Assembly: GCF_000240165.1 (NCBI RefSeq)
Contig: NC_017586.1
Coordinates: 5,655,228 to 5,719,227 of the forward strand
Direction: 5' to 3'
DNA length: 64,000 nt
DNA from: Streptantibioticus cattleyicolor NRRL 8057 = DSM 46488
GTDB lineage: Bacteria; Actinomycetota; Actinomycetes; Streptomycetales; Streptomycetaceae
How positions within the stretch are numbered: position 1 is the first letter of the stretch; every line of letters begins with the position of its first letter. Under the pieces are notes generated by a model. The model did not search any database. It was not told the DNA's origin and worked only from the letters and a program-made list of their open reading frames with translations. Positions 52,958-63,130 of this stretch are shown here, piece after piece. Position numbers and translations under genes: made by a program.

Positions 52958-55153
52958 TCACCCGGTGGCCTGCGACTCCCGCAGTTTGGTGGCGAGTTGC
53001 GGGGGCATTGGTTCGTGGCGTGCGTAATCGCGGCTGAAACGGCCGGTTCCGTGCGAGATGGACCGCAGATCGATCGCGTACCGGCCGATCTCGATCTCGG
53101 GGACTTCGGCGCGCACCAACGTCCGTCCGGCGCCCGCCGGTTCGGTGCCCAGGACGCGGCCCCGGCGGCCGGCCAGGTCGCTCATCACCGGGCCCACGTA
53201 CTCGTCGGAGACGAGCACCCGCACCTCGGAGACGGGTTCCAGCAGGTGGATGCGGGCGCCGTCGGCGGCCTCCCGCAGCGCCAGCGCGCCGGCGGTCTGG
53301 AACGCGGCGTCGGAGGAGTCCACCGAGTGGGCCTTGCCGTCCAGCAGCGTCACCCGTACGTCCACCACCGGGTAGCCGGCCGCGACGCCCTTGGCGGCCT
53401 GGGCCCGTACCCCCTTCTCCACCGAGGGGATGAACTGGCGGGGCACGGCGCCGCCGACCACCTTGTCCACGAACTCGATCCCGGAGCCCACCGGCAGCGG
53501 TTCCACCTCGATCTCGCAGATGGCGAACTGGCCGTGGCCGCCGGACTGTTTGACGTGGCGTCCGCGCCCGGCCGCCTTCTCGCCGAAGGTCTCGCGCAGC
53601 GCCACCCGGTAGGGCACCGCGTCCACCTGGACCCCGTAGCGGGCGCGCAGCCGTTCCAGGGCCACGTCGACGTGGGCCTCGCCCAGGCACCAGAGCACCA
53701 CCTGGTGGGTGTCCTGGTTGTGTTCCAGGCGCATGGTGGGGTCCTCGGCGACCAGCCGGGCCAGCCCCTGGGAGAGCTTGTCCTCGTCGGCCTTGCTGTG
53801 CGCCTCGATGGCCACCGGCAGCAGCGGGTCGGGCATCAGCCACGGCTCCATCAGCAGCGGGTCGTCCTTGGCCGACAGGGTGTCCCCGGTCTCGGCGCGG
53901 CCCAGTTTGGCCACGCACACCAGGTCGCCGGCGACCGCCTTGGCCACCGGGCGCTGCTGCTTGCCGAAGGGTGAGGTGAGCGCCCCCACGCGTTCGTCCA
54001 CGTCGTGGTCCTCGTGGCCGCGGTCGGTCAGTCCGTGGCCGGAGACGTGGACGGTGTCGTCGGGGCGCAGGGTGCCGGAGAAGACCCGGACCAGCGAGAG
54101 CCGGCCGACGTAGGGGTCGGACGAGGTCTTGACCACCTCGGCGGCGAGCGGGCCGTCCGGGTCGCACTCCAGGGGCTGGCGGGGGCCGCCGTCCGGTGTG
54201 GTGACCGCGGGGGCCTCGCGCTCCAGCGGGGTGGGGAAGCCGCCGGTGATCAGCTCCAGCAGCTCGACGGTGCCCAGGCCCTGGCGGGCGCCCTCGGCCG
54301 GCGGGGCGGCGGCGAGCACCGGGTGGAAGGTGCCCCGGGCCACCGCCCGTTCCAGGTCCTCCACCAGCGTCTTGAGGTCCACCTCCTCGCCGCCGAGGTA
54401 GCGGTCCATCAAGGTCTCGTCCTCGCTCTCGGCGATGATCCCCTCGATGAGCCGGCCGCGCGCCTCCTCGATCAGCGGCAGGTGTTCGGGGTCCGGGTCG
54501 CGTTCGACGCGTTCGCCGGAGGAGTAGTCGAAGATCCGCTGGGAGAGCAGCCCGATGAGCCCGGCCACCGGCGTGTGCCCGTCGGAGCGTTCCTCGCCGT
54601 GGAGCGGCAGGTACAGCGGGAGTACCGCGTCCGGGTCGTCGCCGCCGAAGGCGCGGCGGCAGATCTCGGTCATCTCGTCGAAGTCGGCGCGGGCCGCGTC
54701 GAGGTGGGTGACGACCACCGCGCGCGGCATCCCGACCGCGGCGCACTCCTCCCACACCATGCGGGTGGCGCCGTCCACCCCGTCGGCCGCCGAGACGACG
54801 AAGAGCGCCGCGTCCGCCGCCCGCAGCCCGGCCCGCAGCTCCCCGACGAAGTCCGCGTACCCCGGTGTGTCCAGCAGGTTGATCTTGACGTTGCCCCAGG
54901 TCACCGGGGCGAGGGAGAGCTGCACCGAGCGCTGCTGGCGGTGCTCGATCTCGTCGTAGTCGGACAGCGTGGTGCCGTCCTGGACCCGGCCGCACCGGCC
55001 CAGCGCCCCGCAGGCCGCGGCCAGCGCCTCCACCAGGGTGGTCTTGCCCGAACCGCTGTGGCCGACCAGCACCACGTTGCGCAGCCCCTCGGGCCGGTCG
55101 GCCGCCGGTACGCCTCCGGCGGCTCCCGCGTGTGTCTGTTGTTTGTCGCCCAT
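52958..55153 (-). CDS. elongation factor G-like GTPase
   Basis: A 731-residue EF-G paralogue. G1 is GHSGSGKTT, G3 is DTPGYADF, but the G4 position reads THLD rather than NKxD, so guanine recognition may differ. Domains II-V follow, with the RGRHVKQSGGHGQF region of domain IV and RDYARHEPMPPQ at the end. Actinobacteria carry such EF-G-like proteins beside the main fusA; their role is not settled. The start at 55153 has GGAGG upstream; a longer reading to 55462 is rejected. Normal EF-G is about 700 residues. Confidence 0.85.
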   Translation of the reverse strand: MGDKQQTHAGAAGGVPAADRPEGLRNVVLVGHSGSGKTTLVEALAAACGALGRCGRVQDGTTLSDYDEIEHRQQRSVQLSLAPVTWGNVKINLLDTPGYADFVGELRAGLRAADAALFVVSAADGVDGATRMVWEECAAVGMPRAVVVTHLDAARADFDEMTEICRRAFGGDDPDAVLPLYLPLHGEERSDGHTPVAGLIGLLSQRIFDYSSGERVERDPDPEHLPLIEEARGRLIEGIIAESEDETLMDRYLGGEEVDLKTLVEDLERAVARGTFHPVLAAAPPAEGARQGLGTVELLELITGGFPTPLEREAPAVTTPDGGPRQPLECDPDGPLAAEVVKTSSDPYVGRLSLVRVFSGTLRPDDTVHVSGHGLTDRGHEDHDVDERVGALTSPFGKQQRPVAKAVAGDLVCVAKLGRAETGDTLSAKDDPLLMEPWLMPDPLLPVAIEAHSKADEDKLSQGLARLVAEDPTMRLEHNQDTHQVVLWCLGEAHVDVALERLRARYGVQVDAVPYRVALRETFGEKAAGRGRHVKQSGGHGQFAICEIEVEPLPVGSGIEFVDKVVGGAVPRQFIPSVEKGVRAQAAKGVAAGYPVVDVRVTLLDGKAHSVDSSDAAFQTAGALALREAADGARIHLLEPVSEVRVLVSDEYVGPVMSDLAGRRGRVLGTEPAGAGRTLVRAEVPEIEIGRYAIDLRSISHGTGRFSRDYARHEPMPPQLATKLRESQATG

Positions 55154-55437
55154 CGTCTGCCTCCCGGTGATATCGGGGGTGACTGCCCGGCTGTGCGGGC
55201 ACGGATGGTGTGCGCGAACGCCTGCGCCGCCGGGCCTTCGGGCCGCACCGCGGCGGGCGGCTCGCGGCTGCGCCCGCGGTCCTTCGACCTTCCCACGACC
55301 GTAACGTTGCGTCCATACGTCGTACCCTCGGCCGTGGCCGGGTGGTGCCGCGGGAGCCGCCCGGATGCGCGCCTGGCTACGATGGGGCGGCCGGTGGCCG
55401 CAGGGGCCGGCCGGCACCTGCGACTGTCGGGAAGGCC

Positions 55438-56100
55438 ATGCTGAACAAGTACGCGCGTGCATTCTTCACGCGTGTCTTCACACCGTTCGCCGCTCTGCTG
55501 CTGCGCAAGGGGGTGAGCCCCGACACCGTCACGCTCATCGGCACCGCCGGGGTCATCGCGGGCGCGCTGGCCTTCTACCCCAGAGGGGAGTTCTTCTGGG
55601 GCACGGTGGTGATCACCCTCTTCGTCTTCTCCGACATGGTCGACGGCAACATGGCCCGGCAGATGGGCCGCTCCAGCCGGTGGGGGGCCTTCCTGGACTC
55701 CACGCTCGACCGGCTCGCCGACGCGGCGGTCTTCGGCGGGCTGGCGCTGTGGTACGCCGGGCGCGGTGACGACCGGGTGCTCTGCGCGGTCGCCATCTTC
55801 TGCCTGGCCAGCGGGCAGGTGGTGTCGTACACCAAGGCGCGCGGCGAGGCGATCGGGCTGCCGGTGGACGTCAACGGGCTGGTGGAGCGCTCCGAGCGGC
55901 TGGTGATCTCGCTGGTGTTCTGCGGCCTGTCCGGGCTCCACAAGTTCGGGGTGCCCTACATCCAGTGGCTGCTGCCGATCGCGTTGTGGATCGTGGCGGT
56001 GGGCTCGCTGGTGACGTTGGTGCAGCGGGTGGTCACGGTGCACCGGGAGGCCGCCGAGGCCGATGCGGCGGCCCGCGACGGGCAGGGGAACCCGGCGTGA
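55438..56100 (+). CDS. pgsA: CDP-alcohol phosphatidyltransferase (PI-phosphate synthase-like)
   Basis: A 220-residue membrane enzyme with the family motif DGNMARQMGRSSRWGAFLDS continuing TLD, that is DGx2ARx8Gx3Dx3D, at about residues 66-90. It joins CDP-diacylglycerol with inositol phosphate to make phosphatidylinositol phosphate, the actinobacterial route to phosphatidylinositol. Five or six membrane helices. The ATG has GGAAGG upstream. It heads the run with PatA and PimA, with 4-base overlaps, which supports a PI-mannoside role. Confidence 0.9.
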   Translation: MLNKYARAFFTRVFTPFAALLLRKGVSPDTVTLIGTAGVIAGALAFYPRGEFFWGTVVITLFVFSDMVDGNMARQMGRSSRWGAFLDSTLDRLADAAVFGGLALWYAGRGDDRVLCAVAIFCLASGQVVSYTKARGEAIGLPVDVNGLVERSERLVISLVFCGLSGLHKFGVPYIQWLLPIALWIVAVGSLVTLVQRVVTVHREAAEADAAARDGQGNPA

Positions 56101-57119
56101 ACGACAAGCTCAGCGAGATCGTCTACGGCGCCGGCTGGTCGCTGGTCAAGCGGTTGCCGGAGTCGGCGGCGGCGGCGCTGGGCCGGACGGTGGCGGACGC
56201 CACCTGGCGCCGCCGCGGGCCCGGCGTGCTGCGGCTGGAGGCCAACTACGCGCGGGTGGTGCCGGACGCCGGCCCGCAGCGGCTGGCCGAGCTGTCCCGG
56301 GCGGGCCTGCGGTCCTACCTGCGCTACTGGATGGAGTCGTTCCGGCTGCCGGTGTGGAGCAAGCAGCGGATCCGGGACGGCTTCGCCCCGGCCGACGTCC
56401 ATCTGCTCCAGGACGCGCTGGCGGCCGGCCGGGGCGTCATCCTGGCCCTGCCGCACATGGGCAACTACGACCTGGCCGGGGCGTGGGTCACCACCAAGCT
56501 GGGGGTGCCGTTCACCACCGTCGCCCAGCGGCTGAAGCCCGAGTCGGTCTACGACCGGTTCGTCGCCTACCGCGAGGGGCTGGGCATGGAGGTGCTGCCG
56601 CACACCGGCGGCTCGGCCTTCGGCACGCTGGCCCGGCGGCTGCGCGACGGCGGCCTGGTCTGCCTGGTCGCCGACCGCGACCTGTCCGCCTCCGGGATCG
56701 AGGTGGACTTCTTCGGCGAGCCGGCCCGGATGCCGGCCGGCCCCGCCATGCTCTCGGTGCAGACCGGCGCGGTGCTGCTCCCGGTCACCTTGTGGTACGA
56801 CGACTCGCCGGTGCTCCAGGGCCGGGTGCACCCGCCGGTGCCGGTGCCGGCCGAGGGCACCCGGGCGGAGAAGGCCGCCGTGATGACGCAGGCGATGGCG
56901 GACGCCTTCGCCTCCGGGATCGCCGCCCACCCCACCCACTGGCACATGATGCAGAAGCTGTGGCTGTCCGATCTGCTGACGCCGGCCGCGGACGGCGAAC
57001 GGTCCCCGCGCGGCCCCGTGGCGCGGGACACTTCCGGTGAGGGCGCGCGCCCGTCGGCCGAGGGTCCGGGGACCGCCCGGGCCACGGCGGCGGAGGGCGC
57101 CGGATCGGAGCGGCCGTGA
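56097..57119 (+). CDS. phosphatidylinositol mannoside acyltransferase (PatA-like)
   Basis: A 340-residue LpxL/HtrB-type acyltransferase. The catalytic His and Asp are in LPHMGNYD, and the later loops CLVADRDLSASGIEVDFFGE and PTHWHMMQKLW match the family. In PIM synthesis PatA acylates the mannose or glycerol of PIM. It overlaps both neighbours (pgsA and pimA) by 4 bases, so the three are one translational unit. The C-terminal tail is Ala/Gly/Arg-rich and probably disordered. Confidence 0.88.
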   Translation: MNDKLSEIVYGAGWSLVKRLPESAAAALGRTVADATWRRRGPGVLRLEANYARVVPDAGPQRLAELSRAGLRSYLRYWMESFRLPVWSKQRIRDGFAPADVHLLQDALAAGRGVILALPHMGNYDLAGAWVTTKLGVPFTTVAQRLKPESVYDRFVAYREGLGMEVLPHTGGSAFGTLARRLRDGGLVCLVADRDLSASGIEVDFFGEPARMPAGPAMLSVQTGAVLLPVTLWYDDSPVLQGRVHPPVPVPAEGTRAEKAAVMTQAMADAFASGIAAHPTHWHMMQKLWLSDLLTPAADGERSPRGPVARDTSGEGARPSAEGPGTARATAAEGAGSERP

Positions 57120-58318
57120 GGATCGGGATCGTGTGCCCGTACTCCTGGGACGTCCCCGGCGGGGTCCAGTTCCACATCCGGGACCTGGCCGAGGATCTGA
57201 TCCGGCGCGGCCACGAGGTCTCGGTGCTCGCCCCCGCCGACGAGGACACCCCGCTGCCGCCGTACGTGGTCAGCGCCGGCCGCGCCGTGCCGGTGCCGTA
57301 CAACGGCTCGGTGGCCCGGCTCAACTTCGGCTTCCTGTCGGCGGCCCGGGTGCGCCGCTGGCTGCACGACGGCGGCTTCGACGTGATCCACATCCACGAG
57401 CCCGCCTCGCCCTCGCTCGGCCTGCTGTCCTGCTGGGCCGCCCAGGGGCCGATCGTGGCCACCTTCCACACCTCCAACCCGCGTTCCCGGGCGATGATCG
57501 CCGCCGGCCCCATCCTCCAGCCCGCCCTGGAGAAGATCAGCGCCCGGATCGCGGTCAGCGAGTACGCCCGCCGCACCCTGGTCGAACACCTCGGCGGCGA
57601 CGCGGTGGTCATCCCCAACGGGGTGGACGTGGGGTTCTTCGCCGACGCCGAGCCCAAGTCGGAGTGGCAGGGGCTGGACGCCCCCGGGTCGGTGGCCGGC
57701 GGCGCCGCGCGGGCCGCCACCATCGGGTTCATCGGCCGCATCGACGAACCCCGCAAGGGGCTGCCGACGCTGATGCGGGCGCTGCCGAGGATCCTCGCCG
57801 AGCGCCCCGGCACCCGCCTGCTGGTGGCCGGCCGCGGTGACGAGCAGGAGGCGGTCGCCTCGCTCCCGGAGGCGGTGCGCGGCCAGGTGGAGTTCCTCGG
57901 CATGGTCAGCGACGAGGACAAGGCCCGGCTGCTGCGCAGCGTCGACCTGTACGTCGCCCCCAACACCGGCGGGGAGAGCTTCGGCATCATCCTGGTCGAG
58001 GCGATGTCGGCCGGCGCCCCGGTGCTCGCCGGCGACCTCGACGCGTTCCGGCAAGTGCTCGACGGGGGAGCGGCCGGTGAGCTGTTCCCGGTGGAGGACG
58101 CCGACGCGCTCGCCGCCGCCGCGCTGCGCCTGCTGTCCGACCCCGCCCGCCGGTCCGCGCTGCGGGCGGTCGGCAGCGCCCACGTCCGCCGTTTCGACTG
58201 GTCGGTGGTGGGCGGCGAGATCCTCTCGGTGTACGAGATGGTGACCGACGGCGCCGCCTCGGTGGCCCCGGACGAACGCACCCGGCTGCGCGGCCGGCTG
58301 GGACTGACCCGCGGCTGA
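57116..58318 (+). CDS. pimA: phosphatidylinositol alpha-mannosyltransferase
   Basis: A 400-residue GT4 glycosyltransferase (PimA type). N-terminal IVCPYSWDVPGGVQFHIRDL binds the acceptor; HIHEPASPSLGLL follows, and the C-terminal GDP-mannose domain has GFIGRIDEPRKGLPTL and the EX7E motif in ESFGIILVEAMSAG. It transfers the first mannose from GDP-mannose to phosphatidylinositol at the inner membrane face. The GTG start overlaps the PatA-like stop. Confidence 0.93.
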   Translation: MRIGIVCPYSWDVPGGVQFHIRDLAEDLIRRGHEVSVLAPADEDTPLPPYVVSAGRAVPVPYNGSVARLNFGFLSAARVRRWLHDGGFDVIHIHEPASPSLGLLSCWAAQGPIVATFHTSNPRSRAMIAAGPILQPALEKISARIAVSEYARRTLVEHLGGDAVVIPNGVDVGFFADAEPKSEWQGLDAPGSVAGGAARAATIGFIGRIDEPRKGLPTLMRALPRILAERPGTRLLVAGRGDEQEAVASLPEAVRGQVEFLGMVSDEDKARLLRSVDLYVAPNTGGESFGIILVEAMSAGAPVLAGDLDAFRQVLDGGAAGELFPVEDADALAAAALRLLSDPARRSALRAVGSAHVRRFDWSVVGGEILSVYEMVTDGAASVAPDERTRLRGRLGLTRG

Positions 58319-58393
58319 CCGGCGGCGTCCCGCCTCGCGCGGTGCGGGACGCCGGGCGGGCGGGCACCGGTTGCGACGGTAGCCTTGCGGTCC

Positions 58394-58966
58394 GTGGTGA
58401 CGACTTTGATCTGGATCGCGGCCGTCGCCGTGCTGCTCGGTGTCTACCTGAGCTGGACGGCGAGCCGGCTGGACCGGCTGCACGCGCGGATCGACGCGGC
58501 GCGGGCGGCGCTCGACGCCCAGCTGCTGCGCCGCGCCTCGGTGGCCCAGGAACTCGCCACCTCCGGCGTGCTCGACCCGGCCGCCTCCATGGTGCTCTAC
58601 CAGACCGCGCACGCCGCCCGGCAGGCCGAGGACGACCACCGCGAGGTCGCCGAGAGCGAGCTGAGCCAGGCGCTGCGCGCGGTCTTCGCCGAGCCGGCCG
58701 CGGTGGAGGCGGTACGGCAGGCCCCCGGCGGCCCGGAGGCGGTGGGGGAGCTGACCGCCGCGGTACGGGGTACGCCGATGGCCCGGCGGTTCCACAACGA
58801 CGCGGTGCGGGCGGCCCGGGCGGTGCGGCGCCACCGGGTGGTGCGCTGGTTCCGGCTGGCCGGCCACGCCCCGTTCCCGATGGCCTTCGAGATGGACGAC
58901 GAGCCGCCGCCGCTGTTCACCGCGGAGGGCGGCGGCCACGTGCGGCCCGGCACCGCGGGCAACTGA
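58394..58966 (+). CDS. LemA-like membrane-anchored protein
   Basis: A 190-residue protein with one N-terminal membrane helix (LIWIAAVAVLLGVYLSW) and then an Ala/Arg-rich alpha-helical domain, with RLDRLHARIDAARAALDAQL and later WFRLAGHAP. This pattern resembles LemA proteins, but no LemA signature is certain. TAGCCT 8 bases before the GTG at 58394 suggests a leaderless transcript; a TTG at 58385 is an alternative. It follows pimA on the same strand but may have its own promoter. Confidence 0.72.
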   Translation: MVTTLIWIAAVAVLLGVYLSWTASRLDRLHARIDAARAALDAQLLRRASVAQELATSGVLDPAASMVLYQTAHAARQAEDDHREVAESELSQALRAVFAEPAAVEAVRQAPGGPEAVGELTAAVRGTPMARRFHNDAVRAARAVRRHRVVRWFRLAGHAPFPMAFEMDDEPPPLFTAEGGGHVRPGTAGN

Positions 58967-59146
58967 GGCCACCAAGCGGTCCACCCGCTGCCGATTGGCC
59001 CTTTTCCGGAGGGTACCGTCTGCGCTTTCGTCGGATACGTAGCGCGTGACCGGCTCAAGTGGACCGGACGGAAGGGTCCGGAGCCGATCCGCGCGGCCCT
59101 ACGATCGGGGCCAGTCGCACGCATTAACGACGAATGAGGTCAAACC

Positions 59147-60061
59147 GTGTCCACCACGCCCCCCAGCACCCCCGAGACCCCTGAGACCGGCACCGCGCGC
59201 GTCAAGCGCGGCATGGCCGAGCAGCTCAAGGGCGGTGTGATCATGGATGTCGTCACCCCGGAGCAGGCGAAGATCGCCGAGGACGCCGGCGCGGTCGCGG
59301 TCATGGCCCTGGAGCGGGTCCCCGCCGACATCCGCAAGGACGGCGGCGTGGCCCGGATGTCCGACCCGGACATGATCGAGGGCATCATCGACGCCGTCTC
59401 GATCCCGGTGATGGCCAAGTCCCGGATCGGCCACTTCGTCGAGGCCCAGGTCCTCCAGGCGCTCGGCGTCGACTACATCGACGAGTCCGAGGTGCTCACC
59501 CCGGCCGACGAGGTCAACCACAGCGACAAGTGGGCCTTCACCACCCCGTTCGTCTGCGGTGCCACCAACCTGGGCGAGGCGCTGCGCCGGATCGCCGAGG
59601 GCGCCGCGATGATCCGCTCCAAGGGCGAGGCCGGCACCGGCAACGTCGTGGAGGCCGTCCGCCACCTGCGCCAGATCAAGGGCGAGATCGGCCGCCTGCG
59701 CGCGCTGGACAACAACGAGCTGTACGCCGCCGCCAAGGAGCTGCGCGCCCCCTACGAGCTGGTCAAGGAGGTCGCCGAGCTGGGCAAGCTGCCGGTGGTC
59801 CTCTTCTCGGCCGGCGGTGTGGCCACCCCGGCCGACGCCGCGCTGATGCGCCAACTCGGCGCCGAGGGCGTCTTCGTCGGCTCCGGCATCTTCAAGTCCG
59901 GCGACCCGGCCAAGCGCGCCGCCGCCATTGTGAAGGCCACCACCTTCTACGACGACCCCAAGGTCATCGCCGATGTCTCCCGCGGTCTCGGCGAGGCCAT
60001 GGTCGGCATCAACTGCGACACCCTCACCGACAGCGAGCGGTACGCCAACCGCGGCTGGTGA
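59147..60061 (+). CDS. pdxS: pyridoxal 5'-phosphate synthase, PdxS subunit
   Basis: A 304-residue PdxS. The catalytic Lys91 is in [25 protein letters not shown] and [15 protein letters not shown] are typical. The complex with PdxT condenses ribose 5-phosphate, glyceraldehyde 3-phosphate and ammonia to PLP without deoxyxylulose. The N-terminal 20 residues are Thr/Pro-rich. GTG start with GAGG 7 bases upstream, and TACGAT at about 59100 is a likely -10 element. A strong terminator follows. Confidence 0.96.
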   Translation: MSTTPPSTPETPETGTARVKRGMAEQLKGGVIMDVVTPEQAKIAEDAGAVAVMALERVPADIRKDGGVARMSDPDMIEGIIDAVSIPVMAKSRIGHFVEAQVLQALGVDYIDESEVLTPADEVNHSDKWAFTTPFVCGATNLGEALRRIAEGAAMIRSKGEAGTGNVVEAVRHLRQIKGEIGRLRALDNNELYAAAKELRAPYELVKEVAELGKLPVVLFSAGGVATPADAALMRQLGAEGVFVGSGIFKSGDPAKRAAAIVKATTFYDDPKVIADVSRGLGEAMVGINCDTLTDSERYANRGW

Positions 60062-60088
60062 CCGCCCCGGCCGTGCGGTGACCTTGTG

Positions 60089-60124
60089 GTGCCGTCGCCC
60101 GCGCCCCGACGCGGGCGACGGCAC
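60089..60124 (+). terminator. strong hairpin between pdxS and pdxT
   Basis: Perfect 15-base arms GTGCCGTCGCCCGCG and CGCGGGCGACGGCAC with a 6-base loop, 27 bases after pdxS. It would end or weaken transcription into pdxT. Confidence 0.8.
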
Positions 60125-60211
60125 CCGCCGCCGGCCCCCGCACCCGCGCCACCCCGGCGCCGCGCCCGTCGCCCCGGGCCGGCGCCGCACCCCGTATCCG
60201 AAAGGTGTTCC

Positions 60212-60856
60212 GTGACCGCCGTCCACCCGTCGCCCGCCGCCGTCCCCGCCCAGCGGGAAGCCTCGTACCGCCCGGCCGTCGGCGTCCTCGCCCTCCAGGG
60301 CGACGTACGCGAGCACCTCGCCGCCCTCGACGCGGCCGGGGCCGAGGCCACCGCCGTACGCCGCGCCGAGGAGCTGGCCGCGGTGGAGGCCCTGGTCATC
60401 CCGGGCGGCGAGTCCACCACCATGTCCAACCTGGCGGTCGCCTTCGGCCTGCTGGAACCGCTGCGCGCCCGGATCGCCGAGGGCATGCCCGCCTACGGCT
60501 CCTGCGCCGGCATGATCATGCTCGCCGACAAGATCCTCGACGGCCGCGCCGACCAGCGCACCCTCGGCGGCATCGACATGACGGTGCGCCGCAACGCCTT
60601 CGGCCGGCAGAACGAGTCCTTCGAGGCGGTCGTCGAGGTGGCCGGCGTCGGCCCGGTCGAGGGCGTCTTCATCCGCGCGCCGTGGGTGGAGTCGGTCGGC
60701 GCCGGGGTCGAGGTGCTGGCCCGGCTCACCGACGGCACCGTGGTCGCGGTACGCCAGGGCAACCTGCTGGCCACCTCGTTCCACCCCGAACTCACCGGCG
60801 ACCACCGGGTGCACCGGCTCTTCGTGGAGATGGTCCGCGCCCGCCGCGCCGACTGA
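60212..60856 (+). CDS. pdxT: pyridoxal 5'-phosphate synthase, PdxT glutaminase subunit
   Basis: A 214-residue class I glutaminase that feeds ammonia to PdxS. Nucleophile Cys98 is in GSCAGMIML; His191 and Glu193 are in SFHPELTGD; the oxyanion loop is [12 protein letters not shown] start with GAAAGG 6 bases upstream. It follows pdxS in the usual order, but with a strong hairpin in between. Confidence 0.95.
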   Translation: MTAVHPSPAAVPAQREASYRPAVGVLALQGDVREHLAALDAAGAEATAVRRAEELAAVEALVIPGGESTTMSNLAVAFGLLEPLRARIAEGMPAYGSCAGMIMLADKILDGRADQRTLGGIDMTVRRNAFGRQNESFEAVVEVAGVGPVEGVFIRAPWVESVGAGVEVLARLTDGTVVAVRQGNLLATSFHPELTGDHRVHRLFVEMVRARRAD

Positions 60857-60991
60857 CCCGCGCGCCGGCGGCACGGGGCCGGAGCGGGACCGGTGCCGCC
60901 GTTTCGCGGGTGGGCGGCCGGTGCGCCCCGGCGATCCCGGTAGGATCGCAGCAGTTCATTGGCAAGTTGGTGACGTGAAGGAGACAGGCGG

Positions 60992-61744
60992 ATGTCCGGC
61001 CACTCTAAATGGGCTACGACCAAGCACAAGAAGGCCGTGATCGACGCCAAGCGCGGCAAGCTCTTCGCGAAGCTGATCAAGAACATCGAGGTCGCGGCCC
61101 GCACCGGCGGCGCCGACCCGGACGGCAACCCGACGCTCTACGACGCCATCCAGAAGGCGAAGAAGAACTCGGTCCCCAACAAGAACATCGACAGCGCGGT
61201 CAAGCGCGGCGCGGGCCTGGAGGCCGGCGGCGCCGACTACCAGACCATCATGTACGAGGGCTACGGCCCCAACGGGGTCGCCGTGCTCATCGAGTGCCTC
61301 ACCGACAACCGCAACCGCGCCGCCTCCGAGGTGCGCGTCGCCATGACCCGCAACGGCGGCTCCATGGCCGACCCCGGCTCGGTGTCGTACCTGTTCAACC
61401 GCAAGGGCGTGGTGATCGTCCCCAAGGGTGAGCTGACCGAGGACGACGTGCTCGGCGCGGTGCTCGACGCCGGCGCCGAGGAGGTCAACGACCTCGGCGA
61501 GAACTTCGAGGTGGTCAGCGAGCCGGGCGACCTGGTGGCGGTGCGCACCGCCCTCCAGGAACAGGGCATCGACTACGAGTCCGCGGAGGCCAACTTCGTC
61601 CCCACCATGCAGGTGGAGCTGGACGAGGAGGGCGCGCGTAAGATCTTCAAGCTGATCGACGCGCTGGAGGACAGCGACGACGTGCAGAACGTCTTCGCCA
61701 ACTTCGACGTGTCCGACGACATCATGGAGAAGGTCGAGGCCTGA
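60992..61744 (+). CDS. YebC/PmpR-family DNA-binding regulator
   Basis: A 250-residue YebC protein: the start [14 protein letters not shown] is diagnostic, followed by the [18 protein letters not shown] helix and [17 protein letters not shown]. Some members bind DNA and control recombination or quorum genes, and YebC homologues also aid translation of polyproline stretches. It lies directly before ruvC on the same strand, as in many bacteria. AAGGAG is 9 bases before ATG; TAGGAT (60941-60946) is a probable -10 element. Confidence 0.94.
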   Translation: MSGHSKWATTKHKKAVIDAKRGKLFAKLIKNIEVAARTGGADPDGNPTLYDAIQKAKKNSVPNKNIDSAVKRGAGLEAGGADYQTIMYEGYGPNGVAVLIECLTDNRNRAASEVRVAMTRNGGSMADPGSVSYLFNRKGVVIVPKGELTEDDVLGAVLDAGAEEVNDLGENFEVVSEPGDLVAVRTALQEQGIDYESAEANFVPTMQVELDEEGARKIFKLIDALEDSDDVQNVFANFDVSDDIMEKVEA

Positions 61745-61878
61745 CCGAGGGTGTGACGGCGGGTCGGCGGGCGGGTGGTGGCACCCCCCACCGGCCCGCC
61801 GTCGTTGTCGGTGGCACCCGATAGCCTCCAGGGGACGCCGGTGACGTGCCGTCCGGCGACGGGGAAGGGAGGGGCGTG

Positions 61879-62460
61879 ATGCGGGTGCTCGGTGTGGACC
61901 CGGGGCTGACCCGGTGCGGCATCGGCGTGGTGGACGGCGCCCCCGGCAAGCCGCTGCGGATGGCCGGGGTCGGGGTGGTGCGCACCCCGGCGGACGCCCC
62001 CATCGGGGAGCGCCTGGTGCTGATAGAACGCGGCATCGAGAGCTGGCTCGACGAGCACCGGCCCGAATTCGTCGCCGTGGAGCGGGTGTTCAGCCAGCAC
62101 AACGTGCGCACCGTGATGGGCACCGCCCAGGCGAGCGCGGTGGCCATCCTCTGCGCCTCGCGCCGCGGGCTGCCGGTCGCGCTGCACACCCCCAGCGAGG
62201 TCAAGGCCGCCGTCACCGGCTCCGGCCGGGCCGACAAGGCGCAGGTCGGCTCGATGGTCACCCGGCTGCTGCGGCTCGCCGCGCCGCCGAAGCCGGCCGA
62301 CGCCGCCGACGCCCTCGCGCTCGCCATCTGCCACATCTGGCGCGCCCCGGCCACCAACCGGCTCCAGCGCGCGGTCGAGAAGCTGGCCGCCGCGCAGCCG
62401 TCCGCCACCGGCCCGTCCGCCGTGAACCCGGCCGTCGAGAACAGGAGAGGCACCGCATGA
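61879..62460 (+). CDS. ruvC: Holliday junction resolvase RuvC
   Basis: A 193-residue RuvC nuclease. The acidic residues sit in [10 protein letters not shown], in [10 protein letters not shown] and in the [12 protein letters not shown] region. It cuts Holliday junctions made by RuvAB. ATG at 61879 follows a GGGAGGGG site; a GTG one codon earlier is possible, and a longer reading from 61846 is rejected. Its stop overlaps the ruvA start. Confidence 0.94.
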   Translation: MRVLGVDPGLTRCGIGVVDGAPGKPLRMAGVGVVRTPADAPIGERLVLIERGIESWLDEHRPEFVAVERVFSQHNVRTVMGTAQASAVAILCASRRGLPVALHTPSEVKAAVTGSGRADKAQVGSMVTRLLRLAAPPKPADAADALALAICHIWRAPATNRLQRAVEKLAAAQPSATGPSAVNPAVENRRGTA

Positions 62461-63080
62461 TCGCCTTCGTGACCGGACCGGTCGCCGCCGTCGCCCCCGA
62501 CTCGGCCGTGATCGAGGTCGGCGGCGTCGGCATGGCCGTCCAGTGCACCCCGGGCACCCTGGCCGGGCTGCGGGTGGGGGAGCGGGCCCGGCTCGCCACC
62601 TCACTGGTCGTCCGGGAGGACTCGCTGACCCTGTACGGCTTCGCCGACGACGACGAACGCCAGGTCTTCGAACTCCTCCAGACCGCCAGCGGTGTCGGAC
62701 CCCGGCTCGCCCAGGCGATGCTCGCCGTCCACTCGCCCGAGGCGCTGCGGCTCGCGGTGGCCCAGGGCGACGAGAAGGCGCTGACCGCGGTGCCGGGCAT
62801 CGGCAAGAAGGGCGCCCAGCGGCTGCTGCTGGAGCTGAAGGACCGGCTCGGCGCGCCCACCGGCGCGGCCGCCGCCCGTACGGTGGCCGCCTCCGCGCCC
62901 CCCGCCTGGAGCGATCAGCTGCACTCCGCCCTGGTCGGCCTCGGCTACCAGCCCAAGGAGGCCGAGGAAGCGGTCGCCGCGGTCGCCCCGCAGGCCGAGG
63001 CGGCGGCCGGGGAGGGCAAGGCCCCGGACGTCTCCACCCTGCTGCGCGCCGCCCTGCGCACCTTGAACCGCACCCGCTGA
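62457..63080 (+). CDS. ruvA: Holliday junction DNA helicase subunit RuvA
   Basis: A 207-residue RuvA. Domain I is the OB-like ITFVTGP-type start (here [13 protein letters not shown]), domain II has two helix-hairpin-helix motifs ([15 protein letters not shown] and [13 protein letters not shown]), and domain III at the C-terminus has [16 protein letters not shown] for RuvB contact. It overlaps ruvC by ATGA. Confidence 0.94.
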   Translation: MIAFVTGPVAAVAPDSAVIEVGGVGMAVQCTPGTLAGLRVGERARLATSLVVREDSLTLYGFADDDERQVFELLQTASGVGPRLAQAMLAVHSPEALRLAVAQGDEKALTAVPGIGKKGAQRLLLELKDRLGAPTGAAAARTVAASAPPAWSDQLHSALVGLGYQPKEAEEAVAAVAPQAEAAAGEGKAPDVSTLLRAALRTLNRTR

Positions 63081-63130
63081 CCCGCCCCGCACCCGCGACC
63101 CCGACCCGTACCGCCTGCCTGAGGACCTCG

